Assembly: GCF_013761005.1 (NCBI RefSeq)
Contig: NZ_JACDUS010000001.1
Location: 310,001 to 374,000, forward strand
Source: Desulfosalsimonas propionicica
GTDB taxonomy: Bacteria > Desulfobacterota > Desulfobacteria > Desulfobacterales > Desulfosalsimonadaceae
DNA: 64,000 nt
Direction of reading: 5' to 3'
The stretch's first letter is position 1. Every line of letters begins with the position of its first letter. The position numbers and the translations under genes are program-made. Under the pieces are notes generated by a model. It saw nothing but the letters and a program-made list of their open reading frames with translations, was not told where the DNA came from and ran no database searches. Shown one piece after another: positions 56,801 to 64,000 of the stretch.

Positions 56801-58099
56801 ATGCAGATTGACATGCAAAATGTAAAGTTGTTTATCACCGGCGCAACCGGATTTATTGGCCGACGGCTTTGCGAAGTTATCCCTGAAAAGGGCTTTGCAG
56901 TGCGTCCGGCGCTCAGGCGGGCCTTAGATACGGATGGTATCGTAGTTGGCGACCTGGGGCCGGCTACAGACTGGTCCGCTGGACTGAATGGAGTGGATGC
57001 AGTTGTCCATCTGGCCGCCCGGGTGCATGTGATGGTGGATAAGGCCGGGGATCCTTTGGCGGAATTTCGGCGGGTCAACGTGGCGGGCACCCTGAATTTG
57101 GCCCGGCAGGCGGCTGGGGCGGGGGTGAAGCGGCTGGTTTTTTTAAGCTCGGTGAAGGTAAACGGGGAGGCCACAGAATTTGGCAGGCCGTTTACTGTGC
57201 AGGATGCGCCGGCGCCGCAGGATCCTTATGCAATATCCAAGTTCGAGGCAGAGCAGGGTTTGCGCCAAGTGGAAAAAGAAACCGGGCTGGAGGTGGTGAT
57301 CATCCGGCCGCCGCTGGTTTACGGGCCAGGGGTGAAGGCCAATTTTCTGCGGTTGATGCAGGCGGTGCAAAAGGGACTGCCGCTGCCGCTGGGGCTGGTG
57401 CGAAACCGGCGGAGCATGGTGGCTTTGGACAATCTGGTGGATCTGATTGGAGTCTGTCTTGAACATCCGGCTGCAGGGGGGCAGACTTTTTTGGTGTCTG
57501 ACGGGGAGGATCTTTCCACTCCCGAGTTGATCAGGAGACTGGCGCAGGCAATGGGCAAAAAGGCAAGGCTTTTGCCGGTGCCGCCTGCTCTACTTCGGCT
57601 GGGAGGATCTGTGATAGGCAAAAGGGCAGAGGTGGAGCGGTTGATCGGTTCATTGCAGGTGGATATCGGGCACACCTGTGAGAAGCTGGGATGGCGGCCG
57701 GTGATTTCGGTGGATGAGGCAATAAGGCGGTGTGTCGGCGAGTCAGTGAGTCAGTTGAGAAGATGCGGGGATGCTGGGATAATGGAAATTGATTTTGGTA
57801 AAATACAGGATATTGTCAGAAACGACCAGCACCGGCTTACCCTGCATGCGGTTGAAAGATTAATAGAACGCAATATTCAACCCACAGAAATCAAGGAAGC
57901 GATACTAAACGGGGAAATCATCGAATCTTATCCGGATGATAAATATGGACCTTCCTGCCTGGTCTCTGGTATAAGTCACAGAAGGAAGGCATTGCATGTT
58001 CAATGCTCAGTCGATCCTGTCTGGATAATAACTGCCTATGACCCGGCGTTGTCTCCTGGAAGATGGGATAAAAATTTTAAAAAGAGGAAAAGCGAATGA
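56801..58099 (+). CDS. WbpV/WreQ-like sugar-nucleotide reductase fused in frame to DUF4258
   Basis: 432 aa from ATG 56801. Residues 1-315 are an extended SDR: LFITGATGFIGRRL, SSVKVNGEATEFG, catalytic PYAISKFEAE, and PLPLGLVRNRRSMVALDNLVDLI as in WbpV/WreQ, which reduce UDP-4-keto-6-deoxy-GlcNAc before a WbpL-like transferase, as encoded here downstream. No stop follows. After a repeat-rich linker (CVGESVSQLRRCG) comes a complete DUF4258 domain (HRLTLHAVERLIERNIQPTEIKEAILNGEIIE). The DUF4258 part may also be translated alone from ATG 57782. The N-terminal start is uncertain (56756 and 56813 are alternatives). Confidence 0.8.
   Translation: MQIDMQNVKLFITGATGFIGRRLCEVIPEKGFAVRPALRRALDTDGIVVGDLGPATDWSAGLNGVDAVVHLAARVHVMVDKAGDPLAEFRRVNVAGTLNLARQAAGAGVKRLVFLSSVKVNGEATEFGRPFTVQDAPAPQDPYAISKFEAEQGLRQVEKETGLEVVIIRPPLVYGPGVKANFLRLMQAVQKGLPLPLGLVRNRRSMVALDNLVDLIGVCLEHPAAGGQTFLVSDGEDLSTPELIRRLAQAMGKKARLLPVPPALLRLGGSVIGKRAEVERLIGSLQVDIGHTCEKLGWRPVISVDEAIRRCVGESVSQLRRCGDAGIMEIDFGKIQDIVRNDQHRLTLHAVERLIERNIQPTEIKEAILNGEIIESYPDDKYGPSCLVSGISHRRKALHVQCSVDPVWIITAYDPALSPGRWDKNFKKRKSE
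57782..58099 (+). CDS. DUF4258 domain (possible independent start inside the fusion)
   Basis: 105 codons from ATG 57782: MEIDFGKIQDIVRNDQHRLTLHAVERL to KKRKSE. DUF4258 proteins normally stand alone and are encoded just before a YgiT-type zinc-finger protein, exactly as here (4-base overlap with the next gene), as toxin-antitoxin-like pairs. The ribosome binding site before 57782 is weak, so whether it is made alone or only as a fusion is open. Confidence 0.6.
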   Translation: MEIDFGKIQDIVRNDQHRLTLHAVERLIERNIQPTEIKEAILNGEIIESYPDDKYGPSCLVSGISHRRKALHVQCSVDPVWIITAYDPALSPGRWDKNFKKRKSE

Positions 58100-58344
58100 A
58101 GTGCGCAGCTTGCCATGAAGCGCTTGCGCATAAGCATGGCGAAATCGAGCTGAGGATTCACGGGAAACTGTTTCTTGTTGAAAACGTTTCCTATTATGAA
58201 TGCCCCGCATGCGGGGAGAGGACGCTGTCTCCGGATGTCAGCCAGTGCCTTTTTGAAAAAATCACCAAAAAGGAATATAAGGAAAAACCGGTCATGGTCC
58301 CTGTGGTTGACGGCTGTTCAACTACTGCTGTTGGATCACTTTGA
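58096..58344 (+). CDS. YgiT-type zinc-finger protein (MqsA N-domain-like)
   Basis: 82 aa. MKCAACHEAL and YYECPACGERTLSP supply two CxxC zinc knuckles, as in the N-terminal domain of MqsA. There is no helix-turn-helix, so it is the short form found with DUF4258 partners. GAGG lies shortly before the ATG, which overlaps the DUF4258 stop. Confidence 0.85.
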   Translation: MKCAACHEALAHKHGEIELRIHGKLFLVENVSYYECPACGERTLSPDVSQCLFEKITKKEYKEKPVMVPVVDGCSTTAVGSL

Positions 58345-58402
58345 TGTCCGTGGTATGAGCTAACATTTTCAGGAAATGATGTTTTGATAGCGGGTTGTAT
58401 AA

Positions 58403-59440
58403 ATGATTTTCTGGTTTCTTCTTGTTTTTGTATGCTTGGCCGCGTTTGCGCTGACAGGGGTGCTGCGGCGTTATGCGCTTTCAAAAAGCCTGTTGGACAT
58501 ACCCAATGAGCGCAGCTCCCATGATGTGCCAACGCCGCGAGGCGGGGGGATGGCGGTTGTTCTGACCTTTCTCCTGGGATTGCTTGTATTGATGATGACC
58601 GGCTTTTTGCCGGTTTTTTTATTTTTGGCCCTGTTTGGGGCGGGGGGCCTGGTTGCCGCCGTTGGATGGGCGGATGACCGGAAAGATATACCGGCAAGAT
58701 TTCGGCTGACCGGGCATTTTGCGGCAGCAGCTTGGGCTTTGTTCTGGCTGGGAGGGCTGTCGCCGCTGCCCGTGTTCGGGGCGGCGATCAATCTGGGTGT
58801 TGCCGGGCATGTGCTGGCGGCTGTTTACTTGGTATGGCTGTTGAATCTCTATAACTTTATGGACGGCATCAATGGGATTGCCGGTATCGAGGCCATAACC
58901 GTGTGCGCCGGGGGTGCGGTTTTATACTGGCTTTGCCCGGGATGCGAGAACGGTGCGTGGATGGCTGGACTGCTGCTGGCCGCGGCCGCGGCGGGTTTTC
59001 TGGTGTGGAATTTCCCCACTGCAAAGATTTTCATGGGTGATGCCGGCAGCGGGTTTCTGGGGATGGTGCTGGGGGTGCTGTCGGTTTATGCCGGGTGGAT
59101 CCAGCCGGAATTGTTTTGGGGATGGGTTATTTTGCTGGGGGCTTTTATCGTGGATGCCACAGTGACCCTGGTGCGCCGGGGTTTGCGGGGCGAAAAGGTG
59201 TATGAGGCACACCGGAGTCATGCCTACCAGCACGCGGCGCGCAGATACGGCTCTCATACCCCGGTTTCGATTGTGTACGGGGCGATTAATCTTTTCTGGC
59301 TACTGCCGGTGGCCGCGCTTGTGATCGCGGGGTTTCTGGATGGTGCTTTGGGGGTTGTTGTTGCATATGGGCCGTTGGTGGTGGGGGCGGTTTGGTTTGG
59401 GGCGGGAAAGCCTGAGAAAGGTGCAAGGCCGAAGGCTTAA
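58403..59440 (+). CDS. Undecaprenyl-phosphate sugar-1-phosphate transferase (WecA/WbpL-like)
   Basis: 345 aa polytopic membrane enzyme. It transfers a HexNAc- or QuiNAc-type phosphate to undecaprenyl phosphate, starting polysaccharide synthesis. Landmarks: DIPNERSSHDVPTPRGGG, the DD motif in WADDRKDIPARFRL, NLYNFMDGINGIAG, AKIFMGDAGSGFLG and the loop HRSHAYQHAARRYG. About ten membrane segments. It closes the polysaccharide island, and with the WbpV-like reductase it resembles the WbpV-WbpL pair. Confidence 0.93.
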   Translation: MIFWFLLVFVCLAAFALTGVLRRYALSKSLLDIPNERSSHDVPTPRGGGMAVVLTFLLGLLVLMMTGFLPVFLFLALFGAGGLVAAVGWADDRKDIPARFRLTGHFAAAAWALFWLGGLSPLPVFGAAINLGVAGHVLAAVYLVWLLNLYNFMDGINGIAGIEAITVCAGGAVLYWLCPGCENGAWMAGLLLAAAAAGFLVWNFPTAKIFMGDAGSGFLGMVLGVLSVYAGWIQPELFWGWVILLGAFIVDATVTLVRRGLRGEKVYEAHRSHAYQHAARRYGSHTPVSIVYGAINLFWLLPVAALVIAGFLDGALGVVVAYGPLVVGAVWFGAGKPEKGARPKA

Positions 59441-59480
59441 GGTTCAAGGTACAAGTCGAAATTATGGCCGTTCTGACTTC

Positions 59481-59509
59481 TTGACAACCGCTGGCAGGGC
59501 TGGTATGTA
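59481..59509 (+). promoter_or_regulatory. Promoter of tRNA-Ser(GCU)
   Basis: TTGACA at 59481-59486 and TATGTA at 59504-59509, 17 bases apart, about 33 bases before the tRNA. Confidence 0.7.
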
Positions 59510-59542
59510 AGCTGAAAAATAATGATTTTTGCAGTATTTTGC

Positions 59543-59635
59543 GGAGAGATGGCCGAGTCGGCTGAAGGCGCTCGCCTGCTAAGCGAGTATGGGGGGAAAC
59601 CTCCATCGAGGGTTCGAATCCCTCTCTCTCCGCCA
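59543..59635 (+). tRNA. tRNA-Ser (anticodon GCU)
   Basis: Acceptor GGAGAGA pairs with TCTCTCC. The anticodon loop is CTGCTAA (anticodon GCT) on stem CTCGC/GCGAG. A long variable arm (TATGGGGGGAAACCTCCAT) is present, with a GTTCGAATC T-loop and an encoded CCA at 59633-59635. Confidence 0.96.
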
Positions 59636-59647
59636 TATCAGATAGTA

Positions 59648-59674
59648 AGCCCGGTCAGGTGACCGGGCTTTTTT
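59648..59674 (+). terminator. Terminator after tRNA-Ser(GCU)
   Basis: AGCCCGGTC, AGGT, GACCGGGCT and a T run. The stem is the same as that after the tRNA-Ser(UGA) at 20076. Confidence 0.85.
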
Positions 59675-59706
59675 GTTTTGGCAGCAGAGATGAGAAAAAG
59701 CCGCAC

Positions 59707-60615
59707 TCAGGCGTGCATGCCCTGATAAAGGTTTTGCTGTTCCAGGGTGTTTCGGATCTGGTTTAAGGTCTGGGTTTTGTTGACTGCCCAGGCCGGGGCG
59801 ATAAGTTCTTTGCGGTGAGGGTCGCCGGTGAGGCGGGAGATGATGATGTCATCCCGCAGGTGGGTTAAAAACGCGCACGTGAGGTTGACGTATTGATCCT
59901 GGTCCAGGCAGGTGTATCGGCCATTGTCAAACCACTGGTGGAGCATGGTGTTTTTGACCACATAGAGAAGATGAATCTTGACACCGTTAATATCCATGTC
60001 AGAAAGGGTTTTTGCGGTCTTCATCATCTGTTTTTCCGACTCCCCGGGAAGGCCCAAAATCACGTGTGCGCACACGTGAATGCCGCGTTTTCGGGCAGCG
60101 TGCACGGCGTTTTCAAATGCGGCAAAGTCGTGGCCCCGGTTGATACGCGCAAGTGTGGCGTCATGGACAGACTGCAGGCCGTATTCCACCCATACCAGGT
60201 ATTGATCCTGATAGCTCGCCAGCAGATCCAGGTTTTCATCATTGACGCAGTCCGGCCGGGTTCCCACAAAAAGGCCCGCCATGTTTTCAACATCAAGGGC
60301 CTCGTCATATAGCTGCTTTAGGCGGGAGGTCGGGGCATAGGTGTTGGTGTAGGACTGGAAATAGGCGATGAATTTTTTGGCCTTGTACCGCCGGGTCAGG
60401 GCGTGTTTGGCTTGTTCTGCCTGTTGAGTGATGGATTTGCCCTGCGCGGCCGCACCCGTGCCAGAGCCCTTTTGGTTGCAGTAAACGCACCCGGCGCGCG
60501 AAAGGGTGCCGTCGCGGTTGGGGCATCCCAGGCCCGCGTCAATGGTAATTTTCTGCACCCGGCAGCCAAACAGGCCCCGCAGATAGGTGTTTAAGTCTGT
60601 GTAGCGGTTTTTCAT
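59707..60615 (-). CDS. TIGR01212-family radical SAM protein
   Basis: 302 aa from ATG 60615 (MKNRYTDLNTYLRGLFG); an ATG at 60639 adds eight residues. The radical-SAM cysteines are in the C-x12-C-x2-C arrangement CPNRDGTLSRAGCVYC, typical of this YhcC-like family. KFIAYFQSYTNTYAP and CAHVILGLPGE also fit. Members are widely conserved and the reaction is poorly known. Confidence 0.9.
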   Translation of the reverse strand: MKNRYTDLNTYLRGLFGCRVQKITIDAGLGCPNRDGTLSRAGCVYCNQKGSGTGAAAQGKSITQQAEQAKHALTRRYKAKKFIAYFQSYTNTYAPTSRLKQLYDEALDVENMAGLFVGTRPDCVNDENLDLLASYQDQYLVWVEYGLQSVHDATLARINRGHDFAAFENAVHAARKRGIHVCAHVILGLPGESEKQMMKTAKTLSDMDINGVKIHLLYVVKNTMLHQWFDNGRYTCLDQDQYVNLTCAFLTHLRDDIIISRLTGDPHRKELIAPAWAVNKTQTLNQIRNTLEQQNLYQGMHA

Positions 60616-60681
60616 GATTTTGCGGCACAAGGCGGTCAAATGCCTTGACCGGCCGTGTCGCAGATCCTACATTAAAGGTTT

Positions 60682-60833
60682 GATGATGCCGGAAAAAATC
60701 CAATATCTGCGTTATGCGCAATTTCTCAGAATTTCACGTACGGATAAGTACGCTGCATTCTTCGAAATTGCGCAAGCCTTGATCTTGTACTTTTTACGGC
60801 ACCATCTGAAATCAAACTTTTTACGGTGCCATC
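60682..60833 (-). repeat. MITE-like inverted-repeat element, copy 2 (before mnmG)
   Basis: Opposite in orientation to the copy at 9421-9571 and alignable with it end to end: GATGGCACCGTAAAAAGT end, AAGATCAAGGC, GCGTACTTATCCGTACGT centre and AACGCAGATATTG on the reverse strand. It carries an extra internal GGTGCCGTAAAAAGT. Non-coding. Confidence 0.85.
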
Positions 60834-60864
60834 AAGGTTTAAATTCCGATTTTTCAAAATCCCA

Positions 60865-60902
60865 AACCGAGCGTTTCAGTTTTAAAACTGAAACGCTCGG
60901 TT
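60865..60902. promoter_or_regulatory. Perfect 38-base palindrome before mnmG
   Basis: AACCGAGCGTTTCAGTTTT is followed directly by its exact reverse complement, with no loop, 36 bases before the mnmG start. As RNA it would form a very stable hairpin. No T run follows on the plus strand, so a simple terminator for upstream transcription is not obvious. An operator or attenuator is possible. Confidence 0.75.
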
Positions 60903-60937
60903 CAGGAAAACATTATCACGAACCATGAGCCGGTGCA

Positions 60938-62884
60938 ATGAACCAGCACAACAAAACATATGACGTCATTGTGGTGGGCGCGGGTCATGCGGGATGCGAG
61001 GCGGCCCTGGCCGCAGCGCGCATGGGATGCCGGGTGATGCTTGCCGCAATTGATTTGGACAAGATCGCGGCCATGCCGTGCAGTCCGTCTGTGGGCGGCA
61101 TGGCCAAGGGCCAGCTGGTGCGGGAAATCGACGCCCTGGGCGGCGAGATGGCCCGGGTCACGGACCGCACCGCCATTCATTTCCGGACCCTGAATACCCG
61201 CAAGGGCCCGGCCGTGCACTCTTCCAGGACCCAGAACGACAAGATCCGCTATCACACGGCCATGAAGGCGGTGCTCGAAGACACACCGGGCATTGACATC
61301 AAGCAGGTGCTCGTGGACCGGCTACTGGTGGAAGACAACCAGGCCGTCGGAGTGGTGGACCGCACCGGGTTTGCGTTTTACGGGCAAACCGTGATTCTGG
61401 CCACGGGCACGTTTCTGGCCGGCCGGGTGCATATCGGAAACAATTCGTTTATGGCCGGCCGGGCCGGGGAGTTTTCCGCAGAAGGGCTTTCCGCGGATTT
61501 AAAGGCCGTGGGTTTTGCCATGGGCCGGATGAAAACCGGCACCCCGCCCCGGCTGCACCGCGACAGCATTGATTTTTCCGTGCTCGAGCGCCAGGACTCA
61601 CAGGAATCGCCCCGCCCCTTTTCCTATTCATCCACCGGACTCTCCCTGCCCCAGGTGCCAAGCTTTATTGGTGCGGCCAATGCCGAAACCATCCGCACGG
61701 TGGCAGACAATATCTCCCGGTCATCGCTGTACGGCGGGTTTATCTCCGGGGTTTCGGCCCGGTACTGTCCCTCGTTTGAAGACAAGGTGGTCAAGTTTCC
61801 GGACCGGCAGAGCCACCAGGTGATTTTGGAGCCAGAAGGCCTGGACACAAAGGAGATTTATGTTTCCGGGCTGGGAAACAGCCTGCCCCTGGAGATCCAG
61901 GTGCAGTTGGTGCGAACTATCTGCGGGCTGGAGCAGGCCGAAATCATGCGGCCGGCCTATGCCATTGAATATGATTACGTGGATCCCATGCAGCTTTTGC
62001 CCACCCTGGAGACCCGAAAGGTGGCCGGGTTGTACCTGGCCGGCCAGATCAACGGCACCTCCGGCTACGAGGAGGCCGCGGCCCAGGGGCTGTGGGCCGG
62101 GATTAACGCGGCCTGCCGGGTGCAGCACAGGCCGGCCTTTGTCCTGGACCGGTCCCAGGCCTATATGGGCGTGATGATCGATGATCTGGTCACCCGGGGC
62201 ACGGCTGAGCCCTACCGGATGTTTACCTCCCGGGCTGAGTACCGGCTCATGCTGCGCGAGGACAACGCGGATCTGCGGTTGATGGAAATCGGCCATGACC
62301 TGGGTCTGATCGGCCATGACGCGGCAAAGGAATTAAAGCAGCGGCGGGAGCAGATCCAGGCCGAGATCAATCGGCTTGGCAAAACTGCCATCCGACCGGG
62401 CCCGGAGCTGGACCAGTACCTGGCCGGACGCAAGTCCGCGGCTGTGACCACGGGCACGCCCGCAGCCCAGCTGCTCAAGCGCAACGAGCTCGACTATGAC
62501 GTGATCCGCAAATTCGCCCCGCCGGACCGGCCGCTGGACGCCCGGGTCATCGGTCAGGTGGAAATCGCGGTCAAGTACGAGGGCTATATCCGCAAGCAGC
62601 TAAAGGAAATCGAAAAATTCAAAAGCCTGGAAACCACCCCCATACCCGAAAATTTTGATTTTTCCGGAGTGCACGGCCTGTCCAACGAACTGCGGGAAAA
62701 ACTCTTCAGGGTCCGGCCGGTATCCATGGGCCAGGCCTCGCGCATCGAGGGCATTACCCCGGCGGCCCTGTCCGTGCTCATGGTGGCCTTAAAGGCCCGC
62801 TGCGGCGGACACGGGGGTGCAGGGGCATCCGCCCACAACGAATCCATAAATTTTTCGGATGGTTCAGCGCCTAACCGGGGTTGA
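60938..62884 (+). CDS. mnmG: tRNA uridine-5-carboxymethylaminomethyl synthesis enzyme MnmG (GidA)
   Basis: FAD enzyme that with MnmE modifies U34 of several tRNAs. 648 aa. [19 protein letters not shown] (residues 12-30) binds FAD. The family signatures [28 protein letters not shown] and [16 protein letters not shown] are present, and a C-terminal helical domain for MnmE contact ends the protein. Slightly longer at the C-terminus than E. coli MnmG. Confidence 0.97.
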   Translation: MNQHNKTYDVIVVGAGHAGCEAALAAARMGCRVMLAAIDLDKIAAMPCSPSVGGMAKGQLVREIDALGGEMARVTDRTAIHFRTLNTRKGPAVHSSRTQNDKIRYHTAMKAVLEDTPGIDIKQVLVDRLLVEDNQAVGVVDRTGFAFYGQTVILATGTFLAGRVHIGNNSFMAGRAGEFSAEGLSADLKAVGFAMGRMKTGTPPRLHRDSIDFSVLERQDSQESPRPFSYSSTGLSLPQVPSFIGAANAETIRTVADNISRSSLYGGFISGVSARYCPSFEDKVVKFPDRQSHQVILEPEGLDTKEIYVSGLGNSLPLEIQVQLVRTICGLEQAEIMRPAYAIEYDYVDPMQLLPTLETRKVAGLYLAGQINGTSGYEEAAAQGLWAGINAACRVQHRPAFVLDRSQAYMGVMIDDLVTRGTAEPYRMFTSRAEYRLMLREDNADLRLMEIGHDLGLIGHDAAKELKQRREQIQAEINRLGKTAIRPGPELDQYLAGRKSAAVTTGTPAAQLLKRNELDYDVIRKFAPPDRPLDARVIGQVEIAVKYEGYIRKQLKEIEKFKSLETTPIPENFDFSGVHGLSNELREKLFRVRPVSMGQASRIEGITPAALSVLMVALKARCGGHGGAGASAHNESINFSDGSAPNRG

Positions 62885-62908
62885 CATCCGTGGGATGTGA
62901 ATTATTGT
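62881..62908 (+). promoter_or_regulatory. Possible promoter of the dnaJ-like gene
   Basis: TTGACA at 62881-62886, overlapping the mnmG stop, and TATTGT at 62903-62908, 16 bases apart, about 60 bases before the gene. Confidence 0.5.
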
Positions 62909-62967
62909 ATTGATCAAGACAGCACAGACCCATTTTACAAATAAAACACAAAAACGGTGATGCAGAT

Positions 62968-63930
62968 ATGGCCCAGAAGGATTATTACAAAATACTCGGC
63001 GTGGACAAAAGCGCATCCCAGGAGGATATCAAAAAGGCCTACCGCAAGCTGGCCATGAAATATCATCCGGACCACTCCTCGGGCTCCAAGGAAAACGAGG
63101 AAAAGTTCAAGGAGATCAGCGAGGCCTATGCCGTGCTCAGTGATCCGGAAAAGCGCAAGCAGTATGACACTTACGGGGACGAGGACTTCCGGCAGCGCTA
63201 CAGCCAGGATGACATTTTCCGGGATGTGGATCTCGGAGATATTCTCCGGGAGTTCGGCTTCGGCGGCGGCGGCGGCGGATCGTTTTTCTCTTTTGGCGGC
63301 GGCCGGGGCAGAAGCGGGCAAAAGGGCCGGTTTTCCTTTGATCCGGAAAGCATGTTTGGTTTCGGCGATGCCGCAGGCGGCCGGCAGCAGCAGGGCATGG
63401 AGGCCAAGGGCAGAGACGTTGAAACCGAGCTGCCCCTGACCCTGCAGGAAATCGCCACCGGCGTGACAAAAACCGTTTCCGTGCAGACGCCTTCGGGCAA
63501 AACCGAGACCCTGACCGTGAAAATTCCCAAGGGCTTGATTGACGGCAAAAAGGTGCGCCTGGCCGGAAGGGGCCAGCCCAGTCCCTATGGGGGTCCGTCC
63601 GGGGACATGTATATCCGCTCCAAAATTGTTGCCGACCGGGTGTTTTCCAACGAGGGATTTGACATCTACGTCAACCGCGACATCAGGCTCACAGAGGCCC
63701 TGCTGGGCACAAGCGTGACCGTTCCCACCGTGGACGGCGGGCAGATCAATATGAAAATACCCCCGGGCGCCCAGCCCAAAAGCAAACTCCGGGTGGCCGG
63801 CAGGGGCCTGCCCCACATGCGCGGCAGCGGCCGGGGCGACATGTACGTGGTGGTCAACGTGAAAATGCCCAAAAAGCTGAGCAAAAAGCAAAAAGAGCTG
63901 GTGGATTCCCTGGCAGAAACCGGGCTTTGA
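62968..63930 (+). CDS. DnaJ C-terminal domain co-chaperone (CbpA-like)
   Basis: 320 aa. J domain with the HPD motif at residues 33-35 ([11 protein letters not shown]), a Gly/Phe-rich linker ([20 protein letters not shown]), then two beta-barrel substrate-binding domains ([44 protein letters not shown]). The cysteine-rich zinc domain of DnaJ is absent, so it is of the CbpA type. It stimulates DnaK ATPase. Confidence 0.93.
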   Translation: MAQKDYYKILGVDKSASQEDIKKAYRKLAMKYHPDHSSGSKENEEKFKEISEAYAVLSDPEKRKQYDTYGDEDFRQRYSQDDIFRDVDLGDILREFGFGGGGGGSFFSFGGGRGRSGQKGRFSFDPESMFGFGDAAGGRQQQGMEAKGRDVETELPLTLQEIATGVTKTVSVQTPSGKTETLTVKIPKGLIDGKKVRLAGRGQPSPYGGPSGDMYIRSKIVADRVFSNEGFDIYVNRDIRLTEALLGTSVTVPTVDGGQINMKIPPGAQPKSKLRVAGRGLPHMRGSGRGDMYVVVNVKMPKKLSKKQKELVDSLAETGL

Positions 63931-63954
63931 TCCAGGGCTTTTTTCCTGAGTCTG

Positions 63955-64000
63955 AAAAAGCGCCAACAGCAGGTAACCTGTTGTGATTGGCGCTTTTTTT
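63955..64000 (+). terminator. Terminator after the dnaJ-like gene
   Basis: AAAAAGCGCCA, AACAG-like inner pairing and TGGCGC followed by a T run reaching the window edge. Confidence 0.85.

Overview
The window looks like chromosomal DNA of a sulfate-reducing Desulfobacterota (Desulfobacterales-like) bacterium. The main evidence is a complete dsrMKJOP operon, a Gram-negative-type GyrB, a polysaccharide locus that includes an autotransporter, and moderately GC-rich housekeeping genes. The species cannot be named from the sequence alone.

Layout. (1) 1-275: a large imperfect inverted-repeat element, then gyrB. (2) 2.7-9.0 kb: an Hpt-domain gene on the minus strand, then a strong sigma70-type promoter driving an RsbRD-N-domain protein and dsrM-K-J-O-P, closed by a terminator. 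(3) 9.0-18.5 kb: a long plus-strand housekeeping run: rplU, rpmA, obgE, proB, proA, nadD, rsfS, gpmI, a lone HsdR-N-like nuclease-fold protein and a HEAT-repeat protein. (4) 18.6-19.8 kb: a two-gene minus-strand operon (zinc-ribbon/HEAT-like protein and an acidic-tailed protein). (5) 19.98-59.64 kb: a mosaic cell-surface polysaccharide island lying between two tRNA-Ser genes (UGA and GCU), each followed by a terminator with the same stem. (6) 59.7-64 kb: a TIGR01212-type radical SAM gene (minus), mnmG/gidA and a CbpA-like DnaJ protein.

The island opens with an EPS-associated MarR-type regulator, followed by a graveyard of small toxin-antitoxin-like genes: truncated DUF2442, DUF1902 plus a frameshifted HicA, an intact HEPN/MNT pair and a frameshifted HD-domain gene. 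Next come a Wzx-type flippase, a ferredoxin/F420-dehydrogenase-beta-like protein, a pyruvyl transferase, a GT2, a sulfotransferase and an autotransporter. A second block (manC, wzm, wzt with a C-terminal substrate-recognition domain, a methyltransferase, a 1259-residue triple glycosyltransferase, gmd, an rmd-like gene, two GT4s) resembles the ABC-transporter-dependent D-rhamnan (A-band type) pathways. The distal part (GT4, GT4, WbpV/WreQ-like reductase, WecA/WbpL-like initiating transferase) probably makes the lipid-linked primer. The island also carries an IS4-type insertion, an IS21 istB remnant and a 3' tRNA-Glu fragment, all signs of repeated gene transfer.

The most interesting regulatory observation is that the promoter of the MarR-type regulator and the promoter of manC, 11.4 kb apart, share one layout: TTGACA, a 17-base spacer, TACNAA, a pseudopalindrome at the predicted transcription start, and a nearly identical 20-base hairpin block 68-69 bases after the -35 start. 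This looks like an undescribed operator plus leader of an exopolysaccharide regulon. A dispersed inverted-repeat family (two full copies near 9.4 and 60.7 kb, fragments near 0.2 and 20.6 kb) and a perfect 38-base palindrome before mnmG are further unexplained elements.
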